DNA of 15,067 nucleotides from an uncultured Lachnospiraceae bacterium (GCA_910579935.1 CAJTVQ010000069.1:1-15067), one strand, 5' to 3'. Positions 1-8,035 are shown, counted from the stretch's first letter. Numbers and translations: made by a program. Notes: generated by a model not told the origin, from the sequence alone.

Positions 1-56
1 CTTGCTGTTTCATTGCCGATTTGTGCCTGAGCGAAGCGAAAGGAATGTAAGTTAAG
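1..56 (+). other. Leader segment, possible 3' end of an upstream gene
   Basis: No complete gene fits here. All three forward frames stop before the first start codon: TGA at 28-30, TAA at 48-50 and TAA at 53-55. Any of them could be the tail of an upstream gene cut by the window edge, and I cannot choose between them. An AAGGA-type ribosome site at about 40-44 serves the gene starting at 57, at a rather long spacing of about 12 bases. No promoter is visible, which fits the following operon beginning outside the window. Confidence 0.35.
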
Positions 57-1034
57 ATGAAAATCATCATAACAGGTGCAACCGGATTTATCGGTTTGAA
101 CTATTTATCAGCAATCCACAATGATGGAAATGAATATATGTGCTTAGTCAGAAACCAAAATTCATGTGATGCACTGAAACATTTTCATGTGGAAGTTAAA
201 GTAATAGTTTTTAACAAAAAGGAATTGCAGGCCGCAATAAAGGGAGCCGATATTATAATCCACATGATTGGTCAAATGGGGAGATACGGTTTACAGATAA
301 ATGAATTTGAACGTGTCAATTGTTTGATGACGGAAGATATCGTTGAAGCGTGTTTGGTTAACAATGTGAAGCAATTCATCTATTTAAGCACACCGGGAGT
401 CCAAGGATTCGGTAAAAGACTATGCAAAGAGGAAGAACCGTATGCCCCAAGGGGGAATTATGAGCAAACAAAAGTTACTGCTGAAAAATATATTATAAGC
501 CGGCTGGAAAATGAGGAAATGAAATATACCATTATTCGGCCAGACTTCGTTTACGGTCCGGGAGATTACCGGCGTATTAAAATGTATAAAAACATAAGGG
601 ACAAAAAATTTATACTTACTACTTCCGGTAAAACCTACTTACATCCAACCTATGTCATGGACGTTGTTCAAGGGATTCAACGTTCCGTTAATAACGAAAA
701 AGCTTATAATGAAATATTCAATATTTCTGCGCCAAACGATATAACGGTACAAGACTATTTGAATACTATAGCGCATTATTTTGGGAAAAAAGTTTTGAAA
801 ATAAATATCGGATACCATGTGTCGGTATTTATTGCTTCCTTTATTGAAACTTTAAGCGACCGGCTCCTCAAAAAAGAGGGATTTGTTTCAAAAAATAAAA
901 TTGATTTTTTGGCGCTAAACCACAGTACATCCTCACTAAAAGCTCAAAGGCTTCTAGGTTATGTACCGGAATACGATTTCAAATCTGGTTTTACCAATAC
1001 AATGAAATGGTGCGAGAACAATCACTTATTATAG
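57..1034 (+). CDS. NAD-dependent epimerase/dehydratase (extended SDR family)
   Basis: A 325-residue protein of the extended short-chain dehydrogenase/reductase family, the usual nucleotide-sugar epimerase, dehydratase or reductase of surface polysaccharide loci; it should act in the cytoplasm. The N-terminal Rossmann glycine motif is TGATGFIG, with glycines at 7, 10 and 13. The catalytic pair is Y135 and K139 in the YxxxK motif, and S111/T112 after a hydrophobic strand is the likely third catalytic position. RPDFVYGPGD (161-170) matches the conserved substrate-side segment of this family. Length is normal. The ATG at 57 puts the glycine motif at the very N-terminus, as expected. The substrate cannot be read from sequence; UDP- or dTDP-sugars are the usual ones. 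It is the first visible gene of the operon, 36 bases before the radical SAM gene. Confidence 0.88.
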   Translation: MKIIITGATGFIGLNYLSAIHNDGNEYMCLVRNQNSCDALKHFHVEVKVIVFNKKELQAAIKGADIIIHMIGQMGRYGLQINEFERVNCLMTEDIVEACLVNNVKQFIYLSTPGVQGFGKRLCKEEEPYAPRGNYEQTKVTAEKYIISRLENEEMKYTIIRPDFVYGPGDYRRIKMYKNIRDKKFILTTSGKTYLHPTYVMDVVQGIQRSVNNEKAYNEIFNISAPNDITVQDYLNTIAHYFGKKVLKINIGYHVSVFIASFIETLSDRLLKKEGFVSKNKIDFLALNHSTSSLKAQRLLGYVPEYDFKSGFTNTMKWCENNHLL

Positions 1035-1070
1035 AAAGGGGCAGTTTGCCGGATAGGCAAAAATAACATT
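1034..1070 (+). promoter_or_regulatory. Unusual ribosome-binding region with a stem-loop between SD and start
   Basis: The best Shine-Dalgarno stretch, GAAAGGGG at 1034-1041, lies 29 bases from the ATG at 1071, too far for normal initiation. Between them is a perfect 6-bp inverted repeat: TTTGCC at 1045-1050 and GGCAAA at 1056-1061, with a 5-base loop. If folded, the hairpin would shorten the gap from SD to ATG to about 12 unpaired bases. GGATAGG at 1051-1057, in the loop and right arm, is an alternative but poorer SD. The geometry is seen in the sequence; the effect on translation is inferred. Confidence 0.45.
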
Positions 1071-2219
1071 ATGAAAAAAGCAGATTTGTTTACAAAAATT
1101 TTTCCATATCTATCCCAATATCATAAGAACAGATTATTTAATACACAAAATTTTCACCCGATGACGGTTACATATTCGGTGACAGCAGCCTGCCAGTCAA
1201 GGTGCAAAACCTGCCAAATTGGAAATATGTTTTGCCAGGATCCAACAAGGCCGGACAAGGATTTAAAATTGGATGAAATTGAAAAGATATTTCAAACGAT
1301 GAAGCCTGTTTATTTTTTTAATTTAAGCGGCGGTGAACCATTTATGAGAAATGATCTTCCTGAAATTGTGAAATTGGCCTGCAAATATTTAAAGCCAAGG
1401 GTAATACATACTCCAACAAATGCAATTTTATCTAATAAAATAATTCAGGAAACAGAACGCATCATAAAAATAATCCGGGAATATGATCCCACGGTTCCGT
1501 TTACGGTAAAGCCCTCCATTGATGGTATTGGAGAAAAACATGATGAGATCCGCGGGGTAAAAGGCAACTTCCAATGCCTGCTGAAAACAATCGAGGGCCT
1601 GAAAACATTAGAAAAGAAATATGATAACTTTCATCTAGAATTAGGGACGGTTATTTCTAATTTTAACATTGACGATCTGGACGAAATTGAGGATTTTGTT
1701 CATTCCTTGGGTGTTGAAAGCTACCGGAATGAAGTTGCGGAATGCAGAACGGAATTTTTCAATTTACAGGATCCAATTACACCCCCGGCGGATGTATACC
1801 AAAAGTTAATTAAGGATTTTTCCCGAAAAGTAGAAGAAAATATCGGAAAGAAAAAGCGGCTGGCCCGAACCACGGAAGCAATGCGGGTTGTGTATTATGA
1901 TCTAGCCGGCAGAATTCTGAAAGAAAACAGGCAGGTTATCCCCTGTTATGCAGGAATTTCCAATGTTCACATTAATTATGACGGCGGCGTTTGGCCGTGC
2001 TGTGTTCTTGGATATGATCACGAAATGGGAAATTTAAGGGATTTTAATTACGACTTTCAAAAACTATGGCATTCCCCAAAAGCATATGAAGTCAGAAAGT
2101 ATATTAAAGCCCGTAACTGCGCATGTCCATTAGCTAACCAGGCATACAGCAATGAACTTATGCATTTACCAACTTTAGTTAGAGCAGGGATAAAATCCAT
2201 CAAGTTTAGTTTAAAGTAA
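1071..2219 (+). CDS. Radical SAM protein with SPASM-like C-terminal cysteines
   Basis: A 382-residue radical SAM enzyme. C41, C45 and C48 form the CxxxCxxC motif that holds the [4Fe-4S] cluster binding S-adenosylmethionine, and SGGEP (86-90) is the usual SAM-contacting motif. The C-terminal part has more cysteines, C292, C310, C311, C350 and C352, in a SPASM/twitch-like setting (CYAG, then DGGVWPCC, then CACP), so at least one auxiliary cluster is likely. SPASM proteins often modify peptides, but related enzymes in polysaccharide loci may act on sugars or lipid-linked intermediates. No small peptide-substrate gene is visible nearby, and the neighbours are glycan genes, which favours a glycan role; this is inference. 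The ATG at 1071 is chosen because the protein begins about 40 residues before the cluster motif. See the odd leader at 1034-1070. The next gene starts 16 bases after the stop. Confidence 0.88.
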   Translation: MKKADLFTKIFPYLSQYHKNRLFNTQNFHPMTVTYSVTAACQSRCKTCQIGNMFCQDPTRPDKDLKLDEIEKIFQTMKPVYFFNLSGGEPFMRNDLPEIVKLACKYLKPRVIHTPTNAILSNKIIQETERIIKIIREYDPTVPFTVKPSIDGIGEKHDEIRGVKGNFQCLLKTIEGLKTLEKKYDNFHLELGTVISNFNIDDLDEIEDFVHSLGVESYRNEVAECRTEFFNLQDPITPPADVYQKLIKDFSRKVEENIGKKKRLARTTEAMRVVYYDLAGRILKENRQVIPCYAGISNVHINYDGGVWPCCVLGYDHEMGNLRDFNYDFQKLWHSPKAYEVRKYIKARNCACPLANQAYSNELMHLPTLVRAGIKSIKFSLK

Positions 2220-2235
2220 AAAGGCAGGTTTATAA

Positions 2236-3444
2236 GTGAAAAGAATACTGTTTGCAAATCATGCACAATTTGAAGGAAGATACACCAATTTAGGTGATTG
2301 GGCAATATTTGAAGAAATGATAGACATGTTCCACGATGACATCATCAATAAAAAGGTGGAAATCATAGTGCCTTCCTCTGATACTGTATTTACCATGAAC
2401 CATTATCCCGTTACAGCGTTTCAAAGAGGCGGAATCCGGGGAATTTGGAATACCTTAAAATGGATTATCAAAAGTGATGTTATCGTCATTGGGGGCGGCG
2501 AAATAGTCCAGGATAAATCATCACTGATATATATTCCGTACCAACTGATCCGCCCATTAATTGGAAAAGTACTTAGCAAAAAACTATTTGGCTACGCAAT
2601 TGGCGTGGGAGAAAAAGAGGAAATTAGTTTTATCGGAAAATACCAGGCTAAATTTGTATTAAACCTTTTTGATATCATTACTGTCAGAGACGAAAAATCC
2701 TATTTGGTATTAACAGAATATCTACAGGTAAAGAACCCCCAAATTGTGTTAACCGCGGATCCTGCCCTTAACTTAAAAGCCAAATATGTTGCTATGGATA
2801 TGACTCCACCTTTTTTTGTGGTGAGTGTAAGGAGTGTTTACCATAGAAACCATAATATTTTACCATTTTCCATTCGCAAAAAAATGGGACTGATGCAAAA
2901 ACAGTATTATGCTGAAATAGAACGGTTCAAGGCAGATATTGCAAAACTAATAGACGGTTTAGTGGACGAGTATGGATACAATGTCAAATTCTTAAATACG
3001 TATGTCGGGAAAAGCATGTCTGCTGCTGACGACAAATTTACTGCTGATATTATAAATAGAATAGATAAATCACACATTCAAAATGTTTCAACCATTGATT
3101 TATCCCTTAAGCCAGCAGAAATTAAATATATTTTGGGTCAAGCTCAATTTATCATTACGGTACCGCTGCATCCTTTGATTTTAGGTGCTTCTGAAAATGT
3201 ACCGGTTTTTGCTTTGGCATATGCGTCTAAAAACAAGAGTTTTATGAAACAGATACATCACCCAGAGCACATTTATCCAGTAGAATCTATTGGGCAGAAA
3301 ATAAATGTTAATAAAATCCAGAAAGATATTCGGAACGTTATCAAAAACAGAGCAGCATATTTGAACGAATTAAATGAATTAGTGACTTATAATAAACAAC
3401 TAGAAAAAAAGAATTTTAATCTGTTAAAATCTCTTTTAGAATAG
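2236..3444 (+). CDS. Polysaccharide pyruvyl transferase family protein
   Basis: A 402-residue protein that fits the polysaccharide pyruvyl transferase family, whose characterised members move pyruvate from phosphoenolpyruvate onto a sugar as a ketal, giving the glycan negative charge. Supporting signs in order: NLGDWAI near residues 18-24; IGGGEIVQD (85-93); VRDEKS (150-155); ADPAL (174-178); and a C-terminal LHPLILGASENVPVFALAY stretch (311-329) like the usual H-x-x-I-x-A...G-V-P-x-x-x-x-x-Y block. In many members the conserved His is preceded by R-x; here it is VPLH, so the basic residue is missing and activity is less certain. The start is GTG at 2236, supported by AAGGCAGG at 2221-2228. 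It sits between the radical SAM and flippase genes, and a fossil of a second copy of this family lies at about 7492. Confidence 0.83.
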   Translation: MKRILFANHAQFEGRYTNLGDWAIFEEMIDMFHDDIINKKVEIIVPSSDTVFTMNHYPVTAFQRGGIRGIWNTLKWIIKSDVIVIGGGEIVQDKSSLIYIPYQLIRPLIGKVLSKKLFGYAIGVGEKEEISFIGKYQAKFVLNLFDIITVRDEKSYLVLTEYLQVKNPQIVLTADPALNLKAKYVAMDMTPPFFVVSVRSVYHRNHNILPFSIRKKMGLMQKQYYAEIERFKADIAKLIDGLVDEYGYNVKFLNTYVGKSMSAADDKFTADIINRIDKSHIQNVSTIDLSLKPAEIKYILGQAQFIITVPLHPLILGASENVPVFALAYASKNKSFMKQIHHPEHIYPVESIGQKINVNKIQKDIRNVIKNRAAYLNELNELVTYNKQLEKKNFNLLKSLLE

Positions 3445-3461
3445 AAACAGGCATAGGTGCA

Positions 3462-4919
3462 ATGATGTTAAAAGGTTTATTTTTGCATGTTTTTGCAAAA
3501 GTAGTATTTGTACTTTCCACGTATATCATTCATATGTATTTAGGAAAGACACTTCTACCGGAAGAATATGGAATCATAGGAGTGGTAATTAGTATTATCT
3601 CGGTTAATTACAATTTCTTATCAAACGGAACGAGACAGGCAATGTCCAGATTATTGGCATCCAAACAGTTTGATGAGCAAAATTTAATCAGAAGGGGAAT
3701 CCTTTGTCAGGCAGCGGTCGCTTTTGCTTTGACTTTATTAAATTACCTTGGAGCAAATTATATATCTGAAGCTTTGAATGCTCCAGAAATGGAAGGCTAT
3801 ATTAAACTTTCCGCCGTAATGATTCCATTTACTGCAGGTTACTTTTTATGCGTGGGTACCTTAAATGGCCTAAAGCTATTTGTAATAGAATCCATCATTG
3901 TTACCATATATCCACTATTGCGCCTGTCTATAATACCATATGTCGCTTATTTGTTTAAGGACAGTGCTGCCGCAACGGTTATGGGATTTATGACTGCTGC
4001 TATAGTATGCTGTGTTGGTAGCGCCGGCTACTTGTTTATGCATCGGAAACAGCTTGTAAAAAGAGAGCGTATTGTTGATAAAAAAACATTTTTGGCTAAT
4101 ATAACCAATTTTCTCTTATTTTTTTCTTGCGTGACTATAATTTTAAACATTGATATGTTATTTGTAAATGCATATGTAAAAAATCAAAGTCATGTAGGGT
4201 TCTACACAGGTGCCGTTAATTTTGCAAAAGTATCTTATTATTTGCTTTCGGCAATCTATATTGTAGTATTGCCGGTAATTACCCAATATTATGCTAATAA
4301 GGAAATTGCAAAGGCACTGGAAACAATTAAAACACTGGGAAACACAATTGGATTATTAATTCTTCCTATTGTATGCATAGTTGGGGCCACTGCCGGAAAT
4401 ATGTTGGCTGTATTTTATAAGCCTGAGTATATATATGCAGCAACAGCAACAACGATTTTAATGTTTTCACAATTTTCAATTGGTTTATTTGTTGTTTTGA
4501 ATATGTGTATTTCAGCAACTAGGGATAGCAGATTTTCTTCGGTATTATCTGTAAGTATTACAGGACTTAATATTATTTTATGCTTTTTTTTAGTTGATAT
4601 ATTAGGAATAGAAGGTGCCGCCATATCTTCCTGCATTACAGGATTTACAGGTTGCATATTTTCCTACTTAAAACTTACCAAATTATTTAGCAATTCAATA
4701 GATTTTACGACCATTAAGCTGATTATTTATAATTTTATTTTATACTATATCACTAAAAAAATTAACAACATGATTACTCCGGTTTCCTTGATCAGCATTT
4801 TGGAATTTTATGCCATAGTGTATTTTACTTTTATTGGTATTATGATATTTACAAAACAAGTTGATATAAAAAAAATATTAAAAATTTTGTCAAAAAATAA
4901 TGAGAGTACCAGTTTATAA
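3462..4919 (+). CDS. Wzx-type polysaccharide flippase (MOP superfamily)
   Basis: A 485-residue, highly hydrophobic protein with roughly a dozen or more predicted membrane segments, the size and pattern of polysaccharide/teichoic acid flippases of the MOP exporter superfamily. These turn undecaprenyl-linked sugar units from the inner to the outer face of the membrane. The N-terminal signature is typical: a short helix, then LGKTLLPEEYGIIG (about residues 27-40), a second helix, and the loop NGTRQAMSRLLA. The C-terminus is lysine/asparagine-rich and cytoplasmic. Two ATGs are adjacent (3462 and 3465); the AGG at 3455-3457 is better spaced for the second, so true length may be 484. The N-terminal signature recurs in divergent form in the fossil at 7624-7749. 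The stop is 59 bases before the next gene. Confidence 0.9.
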   Translation: MMLKGLFLHVFAKVVFVLSTYIIHMYLGKTLLPEEYGIIGVVISIISVNYNFLSNGTRQAMSRLLASKQFDEQNLIRRGILCQAAVAFALTLLNYLGANYISEALNAPEMEGYIKLSAVMIPFTAGYFLCVGTLNGLKLFVIESIIVTIYPLLRLSIIPYVAYLFKDSAAATVMGFMTAAIVCCVGSAGYLFMHRKQLVKRERIVDKKTFLANITNFLLFFSCVTIILNIDMLFVNAYVKNQSHVGFYTGAVNFAKVSYYLLSAIYIVVLPVITQYYANKEIAKALETIKTLGNTIGLLILPIVCIVGATAGNMLAVFYKPEYIYAATATTILMFSQFSIGLFVVLNMCISATRDSRFSSVLSVSITGLNIILCFFLVDILGIEGAAISSCITGFTGCIFSYLKLTKLFSNSIDFTTIKLIIYNFILYYITKKINNMITPVSLISILEFYAIVYFTFIGIMIFTKQVDIKKILKILSKNNESTSL

Positions 4920-4978
4920 TTAAAAGAAAGGAAATAATACTTATTCTATTTAGACTTGGATAGGTATAAGGAAAAGAA

Positions 4979-7267
4979 ATGAAAATTTGGATAAATAAGC
5001 ATCAAAGAAAAACTGCTGTAATTCTTACCATGACATTAGTATTTTTTTGGGAATTCTTAGGCTGTATTTCCGTTCAATCCATTACCAATAACAGTTCTGA
5101 ATTTAATGTAATTGCTATGGCAGCTGGAATGGCTGGCTTAGATTGGAAATCAACTATTTTGGGAAGTCACTATTATGGTTTTACCTCTTCACTTATATTT
5201 TCAGTTATTTTTTTCATAAAACCAATTGTATCTAATGCCGGTATCCTGCTTCACAGTCTGCTTTTCATTAATATTTTCATCAATTCTTTTTGTGCTTTAT
5301 TACTATTTCTTATTATTGAACAAATATACATAGACTGTGAATTTAAACTTGATTATATGCTCATTTCATTAATGACGGCAGCATTATCATTATTTTTGTC
5401 AGGTCAAGTTTTGTCAAAAACAGTTACGAATGAAAATTTTTTGGTTTTATGTTTCTACAGTGCAGTCTATTTCCTGTTGCGAATATACCATATTAAAGCA
5501 ACCTACAAAAAAGTTGCTTGTACTATATTGTTATCTGCTGTTAGTATTTTAGCATATGCAACAAATGGGCGCGGTATTATACTTATTGGAATTGTTTTTG
5601 TAATATTGGTATACTTTTTTATAAGTAAGAAAATGCCATTTCATACAATTTGTGTATATCTGCTCACTCTTGGCGGACTGTACATCTTATTCAAGTATGG
5701 AAAAAACATTATTATAAATACATTTTATAATCCTTTAGCATCTGTTGACACTCCGCTAAAAAATGATGATATTAATGGAATATTAGACAGGGGATTACAA
5801 TTACTTAATTTCACTGGAATTCAAATGTATATCAAACTATTGATTGGATGGGGAGAATATTTTGTCATCAGTACCTATGGTTTAGGGATTGTTTCGATAG
5901 TTGCTTCCATGAAAGCCATTTATAGAAAATTTATAAAAAAAGAGCAGGTTCCGGAATCTTTATTTTTACTATCCGCTATCACTGTTTTGTTTTTGACGGC
6001 CATAACTATTTTAGGCATTTGCTTTTATCACGATTCTTTTTATGCCATGTTATATGACAATACAGATCCATTGGCTGATTCACGAGTGGACAAATTAATT
6101 TATGGCAGATATATTTCAACCATAAAGCCCATCATAATTGCAGAAGGACTAATTTATCTGATTTACGAGAATAACAAAAATTTAAAAGAGTATGTGTTTT
6201 ACGTTGTCTCTTATTTGACACTATCTTTACTATTTGTGCATTATATAGTTAGAATCATGATAGGAAAAAAATGTGCTATTGTTGATATTCCAGAATTTGC
6301 CCTATTTTTTGAAAAATTTGAAACCAATTATAAATATGGGCGGGTAGACGGAACAGCATTCGGAATTGTAATATGCTTAATTTTGCTTTTATTTATAGGT
6401 ATTCTACTTTTGGCATGGGAGAAACATAGGACAAAATACTGGTTAATTGTAGTTATACTTGCCTCCAATATGATTATGGGATTTTTATTTAATAAAAAAT
6501 TGTTTGAACCAAGAAGCAAATATTATACTTCCTTAGTCAAACAGGATTATGTAGACATGATTAAGTCTACATATCCGGAAAGCGGAACACTAATTATTTC
6601 TGATGCAAATTCATATCTATACCAGTTTTTGTTGCCCTATTATAAAATAATTGAATTAGGTGACTTTGAAGCAATTGATCCAGGGGAATATGACAGGGTC
6701 ATATTTTTAGATTGTTCGGAAAAAGAAATTTTGTATTATATAAATAGTCTGCCACAAGACATGGATATTGCTCTGTATGGTGATAAAAATCTTGCCACAT
6801 ATACATTATTGCTCAATGGATATGAAAAAATATTTGAGGAAAATAATACTATAGCTCTAAAAAGAAGAACTTATACCGGCGAAACTATAACAGTTACAAT
6901 TCCTGCGGAGTATTATTACGGCAATTATTCGATATCAGACACTGGCAGTTGGATATCGGATGGTACGAATAGAATCATATGTTATGGTCCTTATTTAGAA
7001 GTTCCTAACGGGAAATATACCATCAAAATTAACTTGAAACACATTTCAGGAGATGGCGATGCTGCAGGGTATGTGGTAATAAGAAATAACTACGAAGAAG
7101 ATTTGTATGTATTAGATATTAATAGTGCAGATTTTTTTGAAGAAATGCAGACAATGACAATAGAAATCCTATTGCCAGAAGGTGCAGATCTTTTGGAATG
7201 TTGTATCTATCCAAACGAAGGACACGTCTTAAGTGTGCAACCGCCAACCATTATCCGCAACGGATAA
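4979..7267 (+). CDS. Large multispanning membrane protein, GT-C-like, with C-terminal beta-rich domain
   Basis: A 762-residue protein. Residues about 12-505 hold many membrane segments. The first extracytoplasmic loop contains EFNVIAMAAGMAGLDW (41-56), then SHYYGFTSSL; an acidic residue (E41) early in this loop is where GT-C glycosyltransferases keep a catalytic acid. YGRY (375-378) precedes a later helix, as in related clostridial membrane proteins. Residues about 510-630 look like an alpha/beta extracytoplasmic domain, and about 638-758 look like a beta-sandwich, rich in alternating hydrophobics and perhaps carbohydrate-binding. A role in adding a sugar from a polyprenyl donor, or in polymerisation, fits the position after the flippase, but the exact activity is inferred. 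The start has a clean AAGGA at 4968-4972, spaced 6 bases. No strong terminator follows. Confidence 0.7.
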   Translation: MKIWINKHQRKTAVILTMTLVFFWEFLGCISVQSITNNSSEFNVIAMAAGMAGLDWKSTILGSHYYGFTSSLIFSVIFFIKPIVSNAGILLHSLLFINIFINSFCALLLFLIIEQIYIDCEFKLDYMLISLMTAALSLFLSGQVLSKTVTNENFLVLCFYSAVYFLLRIYHIKATYKKVACTILLSAVSILAYATNGRGIILIGIVFVILVYFFISKKMPFHTICVYLLTLGGLYILFKYGKNIIINTFYNPLASVDTPLKNDDINGILDRGLQLLNFTGIQMYIKLLIGWGEYFVISTYGLGIVSIVASMKAIYRKFIKKEQVPESLFLLSAITVLFLTAITILGICFYHDSFYAMLYDNTDPLADSRVDKLIYGRYISTIKPIIIAEGLIYLIYENNKNLKEYVFYVVSYLTLSLLFVHYIVRIMIGKKCAIVDIPEFALFFEKFETNYKYGRVDGTAFGIVICLILLLFIGILLLAWEKHRTKYWLIVVILASNMIMGFLFNKKLFEPRSKYYTSLVKQDYVDMIKSTYPESGTLIISDANSYLYQFLLPYYKIIELGDFEAIDPGEYDRVIFLDCSEKEILYYINSLPQDMDIALYGDKNLATYTLLLNGYEKIFEENNTIALKRRTYTGETITVTIPAEYYYGNYSISDTGSWISDGTNRIICYGPYLEVPNGKYTIKINLKHISGDGDAAGYVVIRNNYEEDLYVLDINSADFFEEMQTMTIEILLPEGADLLECCIYPNEGHVLSVQPPTIIRNG

Positions 7268-7291
7268 TAATTATGTTATTAAAAGTTAAGT

Positions 7292-7501
7292 TCAGCTTTT
7301 GATACTGCAATACGGAAGTAAGTCGATGAGTTCAGAAACATCTGTGATGGCCGCCTGGTACCTCTTCAGGAATAGACTGCACAGATTAAGGAATGCTAGA
7401 GCCGTCCGTCCGGCATGAGTGTAATCAGCTGGTGTGCCTGCTGAGGTATCGCAGAGGCTAGACATCATGCCCTGTGTTGACATATTCCTGCCAAATTCCA
7501 A
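7292..7501 (-). pseudogene. GC-rich island with leftward open frame, possible broken insertion-element gene
   Basis: Bases about 7310-7490 are near 50% G+C (30, 32 and 29 of 60 in the three lines from 7321), whereas the next 60 bases have 16 G/C. On the minus strand one frame stays open for 69 codons and stops at 7292-7294. Its residues include a helix-like stretch RTALAFLNLCSLFLKRYQ. It reads like the C-terminal tail of a foreign protein such as a transposase, but I do not recognise a family. No ribosome site precedes the ATG at 7501, and the first codons overlap the fossil frame on the other strand, so the start is probably not real. An open frame of this length can also occur by chance. 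I see no terminal inverted repeats. Confidence 0.3.
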
Positions 7502-7620
7502 CCATTATTATTTCCTATAATTATAAGTGTAGAGAATTTGCTGAACTTGGGGAATATAAATATATTATAGATTATGACAAAATAAAGAGCAAACAGCTGG
7601 AAGATATTACAGAAGCCTTA
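7492..7620 (+). pseudogene. Fossil C-terminal fragment of a polysaccharide pyruvyl transferase
   Basis: The translation from about 7492 begins QIPTIIISYNYKCREFAEL and runs to ...IKSKQLEDI. This matches the C-terminal block of pyruvyl transferase-family proteins, where G/x-V/I-P-x-x-x-x-x-Y-x-x-K is followed by a short helix and a strand near the end. In the intact protein of this window the counterpart is NVPVFALAYASKNKSF (321-336). Everything upstream of this block is missing. The start at GTG 7474 has no ribosome site and its first six codons lie in the GC-rich island. It is joined without a stop to the flippase piece that follows. Confidence 0.6.
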
Positions 7621-7755
7621 ATGCACTATTTTTTGGGTAAAAACCTAACTTCTGCAGAATATGGCATAGTCGGAACTATCATAACAATTATTAATTTTGG
7701 TTATCTATTTCTTAATAATGGAGTACGCCAGGCTGTTTCAAAAGAAATTTCTTTA
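7621..7755 (+). pseudogene. Fossil N-terminal fragment of a Wzx-type flippase
   Basis: Residues HYFLGKNLTSAEYGIVG, then a hydrophobic helix, then NNGVRQAVSKEIS, line up with residues about 24-67 of the intact flippase (MYLGKTLLPEEYGIIG... NGTRQAMSRLLA). Spacing between the blocks is conserved, so homology is clear. The DNA is clearly divergent from the intact gene, so this is not a recent duplication. The first membrane helix and everything after the second are absent. An ATG at 7621 lies just before the block but has no convincing ribosome site. It is fused in frame to the preceding and following pieces. Confidence 0.72.
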
Positions 7756-7998
7756 AATGTATTTAATACGGCTGACGATATACATGTTAATTATATCAGT
7801 GAGGATGAAATAATTTCTAATATTCAAGAAGCAGGTGGATGTGGAATTATTTACTCAGAGAAAGCATTAGATAATATATACCAATTAGAAAATTATTGGC
7901 ATGTGACGGATGTACTTTCTCAAGTTGAAGGGACTATTTGGATATATGGAGAAAATTATGCAGATTTTTTGGCAAATAAGGGGTACATTTTAGAATAG
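7756..7998 (+). pseudogene. C-terminal fragment of an unassigned protein, end of the chimeric frame
   Basis: After the flippase piece the frame changes character to a soluble, acidic sequence of about 80 residues ending IYGENYADFLANKGYILE and a TAG at 7996-7998. I do not recognise it firmly. The end weakly resembles residues about 597-621 of the large membrane protein (ALYGDKNLATYTLLLNGYEKIFEE), including the YG-(D/E)-(K/N) and L-x-N-(K/-)-GY spacing, which would make it the tail of a paralogue. That would complete the order transferase, flippase, membrane protein seen upstream, but the resemblance is short. A small intact gene of its own is unlikely because no start with a ribosome site precedes it. 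Confidence 0.45.
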
Positions 7999-8004
7999 TT
8001 ACCT

Positions 8005-8035
8005 TAGAACAACTCAGGTTCTATAACATCTTTTT
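8005..8035 (+). terminator. Weak stem-loop with T-run after the fossil frame
   Basis: TAGAAC at 8005-8010 pairs with GTTCTA at 8018-8023 across a 7-base loop, and TTTTT follows at 8031-8035. The stem is only 6 bp, AT-rich, and the T-run begins 7 bases after it, so termination would be weak at best. The position just after the stop at 7998 suits the end of the rightward transcript. Confidence 0.3.

Noticed and set aside
7282..7302. AAAAGTT/AGCTTTT stem as a terminator after the membrane protein gene
   Set aside because: Only 7 weak pairs including a wobble, and no T-run follows; chance in AT-rich DNA.
7255..7497. Complete insertion element flanked by the 11-base repeat as a target duplication
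   Set aside because: The first repeat is followed by the natural last codons of the membrane protein gene, and the ends 7255 and 7497 show no inverted repeat to each other.
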